Shown here: one piece after another, positions 45,423 to 53,644 of the stretch
Layout: every line of letters begins with the position of its first letter
How positions within the stretch are numbered: position 1 is the stretch's first letter
Assembly (NCBI GenBank): GCA_020634755.1
Contig: JACKBC010000002.1
Location: forward strand, 62,001-126,000
Length of the DNA stretch: 64,000 bases
From: Caldilineaceae bacterium
Lineage (GTDB): Bacteria; Chloroflexota; Anaerolineae; Caldilineales; Caldilineaceae
Direction: 5' to 3'
The notes under the pieces: model-generated
Databases searched by the model: none
Told to the model about the DNA's origin: nothing
Seen by the model: the letters and a program-made list of their open reading frames with translations, nothing else
Translations under genes and position numbers: made by a program

Positions 45423-47603
45423 ATGTATTCAAAAGTTGTATTTACCCGGGCCTTTGCGACTCTCCCCCTTATGTGCTGCGGCGTGCTGCTCTTCTTTGGG
45501 CTGGGGCCACTCATGCCCCACGCAGATGCAAACTTGACAAACATCTATGCGCAAGACCCAGTGGATCCAGAAAACCCCATGAGCGCTATTGACGGTGCGC
45601 CAGATGTAAGCGGCTTTGCTCTGCCGGGCTGTGGGGGCGAACTGGTGGACCCGGTCGATTTGGAAACGGAATTGCGCGTGGCCGAGCTAGTAAATCAAGA
45701 GCGGGCCAACGCTGGTCTGCCCCCCATGAAGCTGGTGGGTGGTCTTTCCAACGCCGCCCGCTATCACGCCGCCGATATGACGCACGACGACTACTTTGAG
45801 CATGATTCATACGACCGCATTAATGGCACGCTGGTCAAAAGTTGCGACTGGTTCCAGCGCGTTCAGGCCTATTATCCCAGCCCGCGCGCCGAAAATATTG
45901 CGTGGGGCTATCGTACGCCGGAAAGCGTCATGACGGGCTGGATGAACAGCAGCGGTCATCGCGCCAATATTCTGGGCGACTATCGCGAGATTGGTGTGGG
46001 GCTTATTGAATGGCGCTGGGTGCAAGATTTCGGCTCGCGTCGCGATGTGTACCCGCTGATCATCAACGGCGAAGCGATTCGCACCGAAAGTGCGCAAGTG
46101 CAGCTCTACGCCTATGGCGAATGGAACGAAATTCGTTTACGCAATGACGGCGGCCAATGGAGCGACTGGATGCCTTTCCAAAACCAGATGGAGTGGCACA
46201 TTAGCGCTATACCGGGCAAACATTTGGTGGAAGCAGAAATGCGCGATGCGTCGGCCACGGTGAGCAGCAGCGACTCGATTGAATATGCAGGGGCCGCCGA
46301 GCCAACGCCGGAAGCTACGGCCACCACTGAACCGAATGCCACAGAGTCGCCCACGGCCCAACCAACCGCCACAGAGACTGCAAGTGCAACCGCCACTTCA
46401 ACATCTGCCGTAACACCTTCTGCAACACCCTCTTTAATGCCTTCGGCCACGCCATCTTCGACGCCGGTTGAACCCACCAACACGCCGCAGCCAGAGCCTT
46501 CCGCCACTGTAGCGCCACCAACGGCCACATCCACAGCATCCCCGATCCCGCCCAGCGCCACCGATACACCGGCGCCATTGCCAACAGCCACATCATTGCC
46601 AACAGCCACAGCATTGCCCATAGCCACAGCCATTATGGAGCCACACCTGACGGGCCGCGTAACATTAGAAGGACGCCCAGAACCGCCCCACCCACGCTGG
46701 GTTACATCCTTGCAGGTCGCCCTAGCTGATGCAGCTACCGGAAACGTACGCTATAATTTCAACGCAGCCACAACAGAAAATGGGGAATTTACGACGCAGG
46801 CCGTTGAACCGGGCAATTATTTGGTGGCCGTCAAGGGTGAACACACGCTGCAACGAGTCACCAAAACGGTCATCGACGCTACAAACGAGTCTCTTCATTT
46901 GGGTTTGCTAGCGGAAGGTGATATCTACGCCGACAACATGATCAACATACGCGATTTTTCGCTGTTCCGGCGCACCTATGGCAGTTGTGGCGCCGACCAC
47001 AGCGCCGATCTGGATGGCAGTGGCTGTGTCGATATACAGGATTTGCAATTGCTTATTCATAACTTTGGGTTGGCAGGGGAAACATTGACGGGAGAGCCGC
47101 CCTATGCCCAAAGCGCCTCGGCGGCCACGCTGGAACCCATGCCAGAGCCGCCCCCAGCCAAACGTAAAAGCGCCGGACAACGTTTCACCGTGGCTGTTGT
47201 GGCCAATGGTGCGCCCGGGGCAGCCATTGATGCGGGTGCGTTTTATCTAAACTTTGATCCAGAGCAGATGCAGGTTGTCGATATTATCAAAGGGGGTGCG
47301 TTTGATGTGCTGCTGGAGAAAACCATCGACAATAAAACCGGCGAAATTGACTTCGTTGTTGGCGCTTTGGATGCTCCCACTGCGGCTCCTGCGGTGCTAG
47401 CCTTGCTGGTTGTAGAATCTGTAAATGACATAACTACGTTGCCCTTTGTACTGGCGCAAGAAGGCATGCGGAGCAGCGATGTGACTTACGATGGGCAGTC
47501 GTTAATCACAGACAATCGCACATCGACCCAGTTCGCCTTAACCTGGCAGGAAGTTACGCTGGACCAGCATCTGTTCTTGCCTCTGGTGGAAATGGGGCAT
47601 TGA
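45423..47603 (+). CDS. Secreted CAP-domain protein with dockerin-like and cohesin-like domains
   Basis: A 726-residue exported protein. The N-terminus has a hydrophobic export segment (TLPLMCCGVLLFFGLGPLM). The CAP/SCP domain is at residues about 75-200 (LVNQERANAGLPPM; ARYHAADMTHDDYFEHDS; MNSSGHRANILGDYREIGVG). A Thr/Pro/Ser-rich linker runs over residues about 290-400. A Cna-B-like domain is near 410-490, then dockerin-like repeats (YADNMINIRDFSLFRRTYG; DLDGSGCVDIQDLQLLIHNF). A cohesin-like domain (GAFYLNFDPEQMQVVDI) ends the protein before the tail LFLPLVEMGH. It probably acts at the cell surface. The role is unknown. Confidence 0.85.
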   Translation: MYSKVVFTRAFATLPLMCCGVLLFFGLGPLMPHADANLTNIYAQDPVDPENPMSAIDGAPDVSGFALPGCGGELVDPVDLETELRVAELVNQERANAGLPPMKLVGGLSNAARYHAADMTHDDYFEHDSYDRINGTLVKSCDWFQRVQAYYPSPRAENIAWGYRTPESVMTGWMNSSGHRANILGDYREIGVGLIEWRWVQDFGSRRDVYPLIINGEAIRTESAQVQLYAYGEWNEIRLRNDGGQWSDWMPFQNQMEWHISAIPGKHLVEAEMRDASATVSSSDSIEYAGAAEPTPEATATTEPNATESPTAQPTATETASATATSTSAVTPSATPSLMPSATPSSTPVEPTNTPQPEPSATVAPPTATSTASPIPPSATDTPAPLPTATSLPTATALPIATAIMEPHLTGRVTLEGRPEPPHPRWVTSLQVALADAATGNVRYNFNAATTENGEFTTQAVEPGNYLVAVKGEHTLQRVTKTVIDATNESLHLGLLAEGDIYADNMINIRDFSLFRRTYGSCGADHSADLDGSGCVDIQDLQLLIHNFGLAGETLTGEPPYAQSASAATLEPMPEPPPAKRKSAGQRFTVAVVANGAPGAAIDAGAFYLNFDPEQMQVVDIIKGGAFDVLLEKTIDNKTGEIDFVVGALDAPTAAPAVLALLVVESVNDITTLPFVLAQEGMRSSDVTYDGQSLITDNRTSTQFALTWQEVTLDQHLFLPLVEMGH

Positions 47604-47968
47604 GGAAGTTTGGACGAGTCAAGATGATGGCAAATAGTGCGCTTCAGCGTACTTGCGCTAGCAGAGGGCGGTTTATGAACATTCATTAGTAACTTCCATC
47701 AACCAGCGGTCGTTTACCGATTTAATTTATTAACTTCCATCAACCGCTGGCGAGCGCACTATCACCAAGTTGACTACACAGAAATTGAGAAAATCTCGCC
47801 GCCCGCAGCAGAGCCTTTCCTTGGCTGGAAAGGGCAGTGCGGAAGACCAATAGCGGCGCCTTTAAAACCAATTTTATGAATTTCAAAATTGCCGCGAAGG
47901 ATTGAGGGGACACAGTACGATTAATTAGGTGAGAGCGATTTACTTCTCCTGAATTGTTCTCCTTGTGG

Positions 47969-48014
47969 TTCTCCTTTTTGGGTGATTGGGTTTTCTCCTT
48001 TTGGGTGATTGGGT
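47969..48014. repeat. 23-bp tandem duplication
   Basis: Two units sharing TCTCCTTTTTGGGTGATTGG with one change, immediately before the terminator. Confidence 0.8.
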
Positions 48015-48015
48015 G

Positions 48016-48050
48016 CAAAAAGGCCATCGGAAGTTTCGATGGCCTTTTTG
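48016..48050. terminator. Bidirectional terminator
   Basis: A perfect 14-bp stem CAAAAAGGCCATCG with its complement and a 7-base loop, with A/T runs on both sides. It serves the CAP gene and fabH. Confidence 0.88.
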
Positions 48051-48175
48051 CTGTTTATCGATATTGGTTCTTTGGGATCTCGGGGAATCCCAGCGATCTC
48101 GTTGAACCTAGATTTTTAGCAGATCGCAACCACAAGCGCTACAAGCTTATCCGTAAATTCAGTGGTAAACAGAAG

Positions 48176-49513
48176 CTAATTCTCTTTAACCGCCTGCTCT
48201 ACACTCTTTTCCATTGGTGGTTGCTGTGGATCATTGGGAATCACCTCATAGACCCAGCGTACCGCGCGCTTCCACAGGCTGCGCGCGGCGGCGGCGCGAT
48301 AGGTGGCTTCGCGTCGATAGCTCTTCCACCAGCCGGCGGGCTGCTTGACCGTAGGCACACACCATTTGACTGCGCAGGCGCCCCAAGTTAACCCAGCGCC
48401 AAAACCCACAAAAACAATATTATCACCGGGTGAAATGCGCCCTTCCTCAATTGCTTCACACAGCGCAATGGGAATGCTGGCTGTGCTGGTGTTGCCATAT
48501 TTTTGCAAATTGATATAGATCTTATCATCGGGAATCTTGAGTTGGTTCTGCACGCTATTTTGGATAATGCGGCGGTTGGCCTGATGCGGAATCACCAAAT
48601 CCACATCATCGGTCGTCAACCCCGTCTTTTCCAATACTTTGCGCGTGGCCGAAGCCATCACCCGTGTGGCAAAGCGGAAGACGGCTTTGCCATCCATGGT
48701 AATATAATGCGAACCAGTGCTCACGGTTTCCAGGCTGGCGGGCGCAGCGCTACCGCCGGCAGGTACCGAGAGCAGATCAGCCCCTGAGCCATCGCTGCCC
48801 AGATCGGTTGCCATAATGCCGCCGGGTACGTTGCTGGCCGCCACTAAAACTGCACCGGCGCCATCGCCAAACAGGATGCACGTATTGCGATCTGTCCAGT
48901 CTACAAAGCGGCTTAGCGTTTCCGCCCCCAAGACCAGCACATATTCGGCATCGCCGGCCAAAATGTGGCCACGCGCCATGGAAAGCGCATAGACAAAACC
49001 AGAGCAAGCTGCGCTCAAGTCAAACGCACCGGCATTATCGGCCCCCAGCGCATCTTGCACAAGGGAAGCCGTAGAAGGAAAGATATGTTCTGGCGAGCTG
49101 GTGGCGCAGATGATCAGGTCAATCTTACCCGGATGCACATCGGCCACTTCCAATGCTTTGCGCGCCGCTTTGACCGCCAGCGTGGCCGATGTTTCCTGGG
49201 GATCCACCACCACGTGGCGCTCTTCAATCCCCGTACGTGCGCGAATCCATTCATCGCTGGTGTCCACAATCTGCTCCAGATCGGCATTCGTGATTACCTT
49301 TTCCGGTATGTGATATCCCCAGCCAATAATTTGCGCGTATCGGCGCTCTATGAGCGGCAAACTATCATTCTCTAGCAACTCGTCCGGCAATGAATCATCT
49401 CCCCAATGATAGCCATTTGCATTCGTCCCATTTTGTCCTCCTTGGGAGACGCCATTGGGAGAAAAACCGTTGAGCGGCTTCATCGTTTCATTTGTGTTCT
49501 GTTTCTCGTCCAT
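48176..49513 (-). CDS. fabH: 3-oxoacyl-ACP synthase III (FabH) with N- and C-terminal extensions
   Basis: Starts fatty-acid elongation by joining acyl-CoA with malonyl-ACP. The catalytic Cys is in DLSAACSGFVYAL, the His in IPHQANRRI and the Asn in KYGNTSTAS. The usual length is about 320-335 residues, but this protein has 445. A polar N-terminal extension of about 60 residues (rich in Asn, Gly, Glu) and a basic tail of about 60 residues (KSYRREATYRAAAARSLWKR) are extra. AAAGGAGTG precedes the ATG, so the extension seems to be translated. It follows fabF, probably in one operon. Confidence 0.93.
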   Translation of the reverse strand: MDEKQNTNETMKPLNGFSPNGVSQGGQNGTNANGYHWGDDSLPDELLENDSLPLIERRYAQIIGWGYHIPEKVITNADLEQIVDTSDEWIRARTGIEERHVVVDPQETSATLAVKAARKALEVADVHPGKIDLIICATSSPEHIFPSTASLVQDALGADNAGAFDLSAACSGFVYALSMARGHILAGDAEYVLVLGAETLSRFVDWTDRNTCILFGDGAGAVLVAASNVPGGIMATDLGSDGSGADLLSVPAGGSAAPASLETVSTGSHYITMDGKAVFRFATRVMASATRKVLEKTGLTTDDVDLVIPHQANRRIIQNSVQNQLKIPDDKIYINLQKYGNTSTASIPIALCEAIEEGRISPGDNIVFVGFGAGLTWGACAVKWCVPTVKQPAGWWKSYRREATYRAAAARSLWKRAVRWVYEVIPNDPQQPPMEKSVEQAVKEN

Positions 49514-49596
49514 TGCCCACTCCTTTCATGCCTGCAGAAATTGGAATTGGCAAGCCAGCAACATCCTGGCTCCGCAGTTCCAGCTTCCCTTCTATC

Positions 49597-50889
49597 TTAC
49601 GCATATTTGCGCAACATCACGCACGCATTATGGCCGCCAAAGCCAAAACTGTTGCTCAAGGTCACATTCACTTCTGCCTTCTTGGGAACCAACGGCGTGT
49701 AGTGCAAGTCGCACTCCGGATCCTGATCGGTCAGATTAATGGTGGGCGGGATAATACTTTCGGAGATCACTTTGGCACAGATCATGGTCTCAAGGGCGCC
49801 AGCGCCGCCCAGCAGATGCCCCGTCATGCTTTTGGTGCTGCTAATATCCACATTATAGGCATGTTCGCCAAAAACCTGTTTAATCGCCAACGTCTCGGAT
49901 ACATCATTTAGACGCGTGGCCGTACCGTGGGCGTTGATATAGTCAACCTGCTCAGACGTAACGCCCAGCTCGCCCGCCTTGCGCAGCGCCATGCTCATGG
50001 CATCCACAGCCCCGCGGCCATTTTCATGGGGGGCGGCCATACTATAAGCGTCCGCGCTGCTGCCATAGCCGATCACTTCCGCGTAAATGCGGGCGCCCCG
50101 GGCTTTGGCATGCTCTTCAGTCTCCATGACCATCATGGCGCTGCCTTCGCTCATTACAAAACCGTCGCGATTAATATCAAAGGGGCGACAGGCTGCAACC
50201 GGATCCTCATTATAACGACTCAGCGCGCCCATAACGTCGAAGCCGGCAAAAATAATGGGCGAAAGCGCAGCGTCACCACCACCCACCAGCATGACATCGG
50301 CATCACCGCGGCGCAGCAACTCAAAAGCCTCACCACAAACCGAAGAACCGCTGGCGCAGGCGCTGACCACGGCATGATTGGGGCCATGCAGGCTGTACTC
50401 AATGGCAATTTTGCCCGGTGCGCTGTCGATGAGCATGTTGGGGATCATAAAGGGGCTCACGCGGCTCATGCCGCGCTTATTGGCCACTTCCTGATTTTCC
50501 AGCGTGGTGTGCAAACCGCCAATCGCGCTGCCATAGAAGATACCGCACCGGTTGGATTGCTCCGCACCAAAATCGATGCCGGAATCGGCCACGGCTTCGC
50601 GCGAAGCGGCCACGGCAAATTGGATAAACGGATCGGTGCGGCGCGCCTCTTTGCGCTCCATATAATTTTCGGGATCAAAATTCTTCACCTGGCCAGCAAA
50701 ACGAGTCTTCAATTCACTGGCATCAAAATGCGTAATCGGCCCGATGCCGGACCGTCCCGCCAACAGCGCTTCCCACGTCTCCCCTATGGTAAGGGCCAGG
50801 GGCGTAATTGCGCCCATACCGGTAATGACGACGCGATGCACCGGCCGCATCATCATACCATTTCCATTTTGGTGTAGATTGGTTGTCAT
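49597..50889 (-). CDS. fabF: 3-oxoacyl-ACP synthase II (FabF)
   Basis: Elongating condensing enzyme of type II fatty-acid synthesis, about 430 residues from MTTNLHQNGNG. The catalytic Cys is in VSACASGSSVCGEA, the first His in NAHGTATRLND and the second in STKSMTGHLLGGAGA. The Lys of KSMTGH is also present. An open frame continues upstream but is not protein-like. MMMRPVHRVVITG is an alternative start. fabH follows after 83 bp; no acpP lies between them. Confidence 0.95.
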   Translation of the reverse strand: MTTNLHQNGNGMMMRPVHRVVITGMGAITPLALTIGETWEALLAGRSGIGPITHFDASELKTRFAGQVKNFDPENYMERKEARRTDPFIQFAVAASREAVADSGIDFGAEQSNRCGIFYGSAIGGLHTTLENQEVANKRGMSRVSPFMIPNMLIDSAPGKIAIEYSLHGPNHAVVSACASGSSVCGEAFELLRRGDADVMLVGGGDAALSPIIFAGFDVMGALSRYNEDPVAACRPFDINRDGFVMSEGSAMMVMETEEHAKARGARIYAEVIGYGSSADAYSMAAPHENGRGAVDAMSMALRKAGELGVTSEQVDYINAHGTATRLNDVSETLAIKQVFGEHAYNVDISSTKSMTGHLLGGAGALETMICAKVISESIIPPTINLTDQDPECDLHYTPLVPKKAEVNVTLSNSFGFGGHNACVMLRKYA

Positions 50890-51098
50890 ATTGTAATCTT
50901 GTTTCTCCTCATCATCAGCTCTGATTAAAACGCCAGCCCTTTGCGGTCTCTTGCCGAAACCTACGCGCAATTCCCCAACCGGAAAATGGCAATCGCAAAA
51001 ACTTGACATAGCCAGTGCAAGGCCAGACGCAACGGCAGCAGCGTGAACACGGGGCGGAAAATGCCGGTTGCACCGCCGCTGAACAGCATTCTCATTAT

Positions 51099-51181
51099 CA
51101 GCACACCACACCGCGGTTGTCGATACAAACGACGGTCTGGTCGCGACATCCAGCCCCATCTCTGTGTATTGCGAGCTACTG
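51099..51181 (-). repeat. R3 palindromic repeat with perfect 5-bp flanking repeat
   Basis: CAGCACACCACACCGCGG to TATTGCGAGCTACTG, flanked on both sides by ATTAT. It shares CATCCAGCCCCATCTCT with the copy at 54.7 kb. Confidence 0.85.
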
Positions 51182-51336
51182 ATTATAGTAAAACACCAAA
51201 CTCGGCCCAAAGTTGCGCTGAATTTCACAATTAGATAATGATTCAGTAACAATTCTACTCTCGCAAAAATTTGGGAAACAGAAAACTTTTCGCTAAAATA
51301 AGCAAGTTATGCAAAAAAGCCGAGTATGGCTTTTGA

Positions 51337-51419
51337 CACCACGCATCCGCATAGGGAATCGAGCCGCTTTGGTCTTGATTGGTGAATCCGGCCCTGTCTA
51401 TTGCCATTGCGATCTACCG
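51337..51419 (+). repeat. R3 palindromic repeat, diverged left end
   Basis: Interior GGTGAATCCGGCCCTGTCTA and right end TTGCCATTGCGATCTACCG match R3. The left end CACCACGCATCCG is decayed. Confidence 0.75.
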
Positions 51420-51501
51420 AATGGTTTTGCCAGAGCTGGCTAAAATTATCTTTGCGGATTGGCGCTTGACTGTAGTTTTTAGCAAAAGAAAGAAACAAAT
51501 T

Positions 51502-52122
51502 ATGGCTCGCATGAAAATTCTGCTCACACAAGATGTGCCCACGCTTGGCTTGGCCGGCGACATTCGTACCGTGGCCGTGGGCTACGCACGTAACTATTTG
51601 ATGCCGCGCGGCTATGCCATCCTGGCGACCAAAGGCGCGCAGAAACAGGCCGAAGAGATTCGCCAAGCCGGTGTCCGGCGCCGCGCCCAAGAGCGCGCCA
51701 ATGCCGAGGCGCAAGCGCAGGTCATCAGCGGCGCGCGGTTGCTCTTTCAGGCCCGCGCAGGCGACAATGACCGCCTGTATGGCTCTGTGACCAACGCCGA
51801 GATTGCCGATAAACTAGCCGAAACCGTTGGCTTTGAGATTGATCGCCGCAAGCTCCAATTGGGCCAACCGATCCGCGATTTGGGCCTCTATGATTTAGAG
51901 ATCCGCTTGGTGCCAGAAGTAAACGCCACCTTTGTGGTGGGTGTAGTACGTGAAGGTGAAGATTGGGCCGCCGCCGAGGCGCGCGCCGCGGTGCTTGCTG
52001 CGGCCGAAGCGGCCAAAGCCGCCGCCGCCAAGGCTGAAGCTGCGGCCGCGGCCGCCGACGAAGCCATTGAAGACGCTGATGATGCCGTCGAGGAAGCGGT
52101 CACAGAGACCGAGGGCGAATAA
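51502..52122 (+). CDS. rplI: 50S ribosomal protein L9 with acidic alanine-rich tail
   Basis: Large-subunit protein at the base of the L1 stalk. The N-terminal domain includes MKILLTQDVPTLGLAGDIRT and the signature GYARNYLMPRGYAI. The linker helix and the C-terminal domain (YGSVTNAEIADKLAETVGFEI) follow. The normal length is about 150 residues. Here about 50 more residues, mostly Ala and Glu with some Lys and Asp (EAAKAAAAKAEAAAAAADEA), end the protein of 206 residues. A terminator follows at 52233. Confidence 0.96.
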   Translation: MARMKILLTQDVPTLGLAGDIRTVAVGYARNYLMPRGYAILATKGAQKQAEEIRQAGVRRRAQERANAEAQAQVISGARLLFQARAGDNDRLYGSVTNAEIADKLAETVGFEIDRRKLQLGQPIRDLGLYDLEIRLVPEVNATFVVGVVREGEDWAAAEARAAVLAAAEAAKAAAAKAEAAAAAADEAIEDADDAVEEAVTETEGE

Positions 52123-52145
52123 GTAGAAAAGTTACGCTTATTTTA

Positions 52146-52176
52146 CTCACGTTACGCAAGCCTGGCGTAACATACG
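52146..52176. repeat. Minimal 31-bp R1a element with perfect 8-bp target duplication
   Basis: CTCACGTTACGCAAGCC joined directly to TGGCGTAACATACG, flanked by TTATTTTA on both sides (52138-52145 and 52177-52184). Only the two terminal repeats remain. Confidence 0.9.
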
Positions 52177-52232
52177 TTATTTTAGGTGCGCTGTCTCCAC
52201 AAGTGGGCACCACATCCTGATGACGATGAAGC

Positions 52233-52266
52233 AAAAAAGCATCGGACCTAGTTCCGGTGCTTTTTT
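52233..52266. terminator. Terminator after rplI
   Basis: AAAAAAGCATCGGA pairs with TTCCGGTGCTTTTTT, with one wobble pair and a run of six T. It is 110 bp past the rplI stop. Confidence 0.85.
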
Positions 52267-52332
52267 ATATCGGACAATGGACCACTCGCCCCCCTATTTC
52301 TCTGACGCCAAATACTTACACAATGTCATTCA

Positions 52333-52467
52333 CAATGTCATTAAAGTTAGCGAAAAGTGCGTTAAAGTTAGCGAAAAGTGCGTTGCACGGTGTCGGGCAT
52401 TTTGGTCCTCCCATTCGGGTGGGTCCCCGTACATCGCACTTGATGCGGGCCTCACTTCATGACATTG
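52333..52467. repeat. R5 repeat, long copy
   Basis: Ends CAATGTCATTAAAGT and ACTTCATGACATTG are inverted. Inside, a 21-bp unit containing TTAGCGAAAAGTGCG is duplicated (52341-52382), and CGCACTTGATGCGGGCCTCA is shared with the 23.0-kb copy. Confidence 0.75.
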
Positions 52468-52470
52468 AAT

Positions 52471-52518
52471 ACGTACACATCTATCTACGTACACATCTAT
52501 CTACGTACACATCTATCA
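52471..52518. repeat. 16-bp tandem repeat, 3 units
   Basis: ACGTACACATCTATCT repeated three times, the last unit with one change at its end. It abuts the leader of rnhB. Confidence 0.9.
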
Positions 52519-52531
52519 TTGACACCGGTCT

Positions 52532-53182
52532 ATGCACATTCCAAGTTTTGACTACGAACAGAAGCTTTGGCAACAGGGCTTTGCACGCGTGGCCGGTATT
52601 GACGAAGCGGGGCGCGGGGCGTTGGCTGGGCCGGTAGTGGCGGCGGCGGTGATTGCGCCCTCGCATGCAGAATATACCGATGTATGGGCCAGCGTCCGCG
52701 ATAGCAAGCTGCTAAAACCAAGCGCGCGCGAAAGACTGGCCAGAGAGATTAAAGAGCAGGCTGTTGGCTGGGCCATAGGAGAGATATCGGCCGCAGTTAT
52801 TGATCGCGAAAATATTGCCGTGGCGACGCGCATGGCCATGCAGCAGGCCGTGCAGGCGCTCCAACCGCCGCCGGATCACCTGCTCATCGATTGGGTCAAA
52901 TTGCCCCAACTCAACATCTATCAGCTCAGCCTGACCAAGGCCGATCAGAAGATTGTTTCGGTGGCGGCGGCGTCAATTTTGGCCAAAGTGCATCGGGACC
53001 AGCTCATGACCGCGCTGGACGCACGGCATCCCGGTTACGGGTTTGCTCAACACAAGGGCTACGGCACAGCTGCTCACCGCGCGGCCATTGCCCAGCACGG
53101 CCCATGCGCCGTACACAGACATACATTTGCACCCATTTCGTCCACACAGTCACTCTTTGCACAATCGCTGGACAACAGCTAA
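52532..53182 (+). CDS. rnhB: Ribonuclease HII
   Basis: Degrades RNA in RNA-DNA hybrids and helps remove misincorporated ribonucleotides. The protein has 216 residues. The active-site start is VAGIDEAGRGALAGPVVAAA (Asp, Glu), then DSKLLKPSARERL, the third acidic residue in LLIDWVK, and HRDQLM. It probably heads an rnhB-yraN-miaA operon with gaps of 37 and 23 bp. Confidence 0.95.
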   Translation: MHIPSFDYEQKLWQQGFARVAGIDEAGRGALAGPVVAAAVIAPSHAEYTDVWASVRDSKLLKPSARERLAREIKEQAVGWAIGEISAAVIDRENIAVATRMAMQQAVQALQPPPDHLLIDWVKLPQLNIYQLSLTKADQKIVSVAAASILAKVHRDQLMTALDARHPGYGFAQHKGYGTAAHRAAIAQHGPCAVHRHTFAPISSTQSLFAQSLDNS

Positions 53183-53219
53183 AGTAGACGCTGTTTGAAA
53201 CAGCAACACAAATCGGATT

Positions 53220-53621
53220 ATGCGCAAAAATCAACGCCGCCATTTGGGCAATGCGGGAGAACGCCTGGCGGCTGAAACCTTGGCCGCTGCCGGCATCCAT
53301 ATAATTGAACGCAATTGGCGCTGCCCGGTTGGGGAAATTGACATTGTGGCCGAAGAGAACGCTCCCGACTATACGCAAGGCGGCGCAATGGTGGCCTGGC
53401 GCGTCTTCGTGGAAGTGCGCACGCGGCGCGGCGACGCCTATGGCACGGCGCTGCAATCGATTACGCCAGCCAAACAGGCCAAGCTGCGCCAAGTGGCTGA
53501 GGAGTATGTACAGAGCCAGCAGTGGTGCGGCCCCTGGCGCATTGACGCCGTGGGCGTGCAAATGGACAGCAGCGGGCGGCTCCTCGCGATCGAACACATT
53601 CGCCACGCCGTCACCGGGTAA
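53220..53621 (+). CDS. YraN/UPF0102 endonuclease-like protein
   Basis: A 133-residue protein of the UPF0102 family with a restriction-endonuclease-like fold. The typical parts are HLGNAGERLAAETLAAAG, NWRCPVGEIDIVAE (Glu, Asp) and VFVEVRTRRGDAYGTALQSI. It often lies next to rnhB, as here. Its biological role is not well established. Confidence 0.92.
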   Translation: MRKNQRRHLGNAGERLAAETLAAAGIHIIERNWRCPVGEIDIVAEENAPDYTQGGAMVAWRVFVEVRTRRGDAYGTALQSITPAKQAKLRQVAEEYVQSQQWCGPWRIDAVGVQMDSSGRLLAIEHIRHAVTG

Positions 53622-53644
53622 AATTGCCACAGGAAAAGAGCATT

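Larger units (their letters stand above)
47604..48175. other. Convergent gap between CAP protein and fabH
   Basis: It holds two copies of AACTTCCATCAACC (near 47,691 and 47,731), a 23-bp tandem pair (47969-48014) and the terminator at 48016. A partial R3-like end (GCAGATCGCAACCACAAG) lies near 48,119. No gene is supported. Confidence 0.6.
50890..51501. other. Divergent region between fabF and rplI
   Basis: It contains two R3 repeats (51099-51181 and 51337-51419). Promoters for both directions should lie here, but no clear consensus was found. Confidence 0.6.
52123..52531. other. Repeat-rich gap upstream of rnhB
   Basis: It holds a 31-bp R1a miniature element, a terminator, an R5 repeat with internal tandem units and a 16-bp triplet repeat ending 13 bp before the rnhB start. 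Confidence 0.7.

Noticed and set aside
46112..46633. Val/Ala/Gly-rich frame opposite the CAP gene
   Set aside because: It reflects the low-complexity Thr/Pro linker on the plus strand.
49927..50877. 316-codon frame opposite fabF
   Set aside because: It is the antisense of a clearly recognised gene and has no domain of its own.
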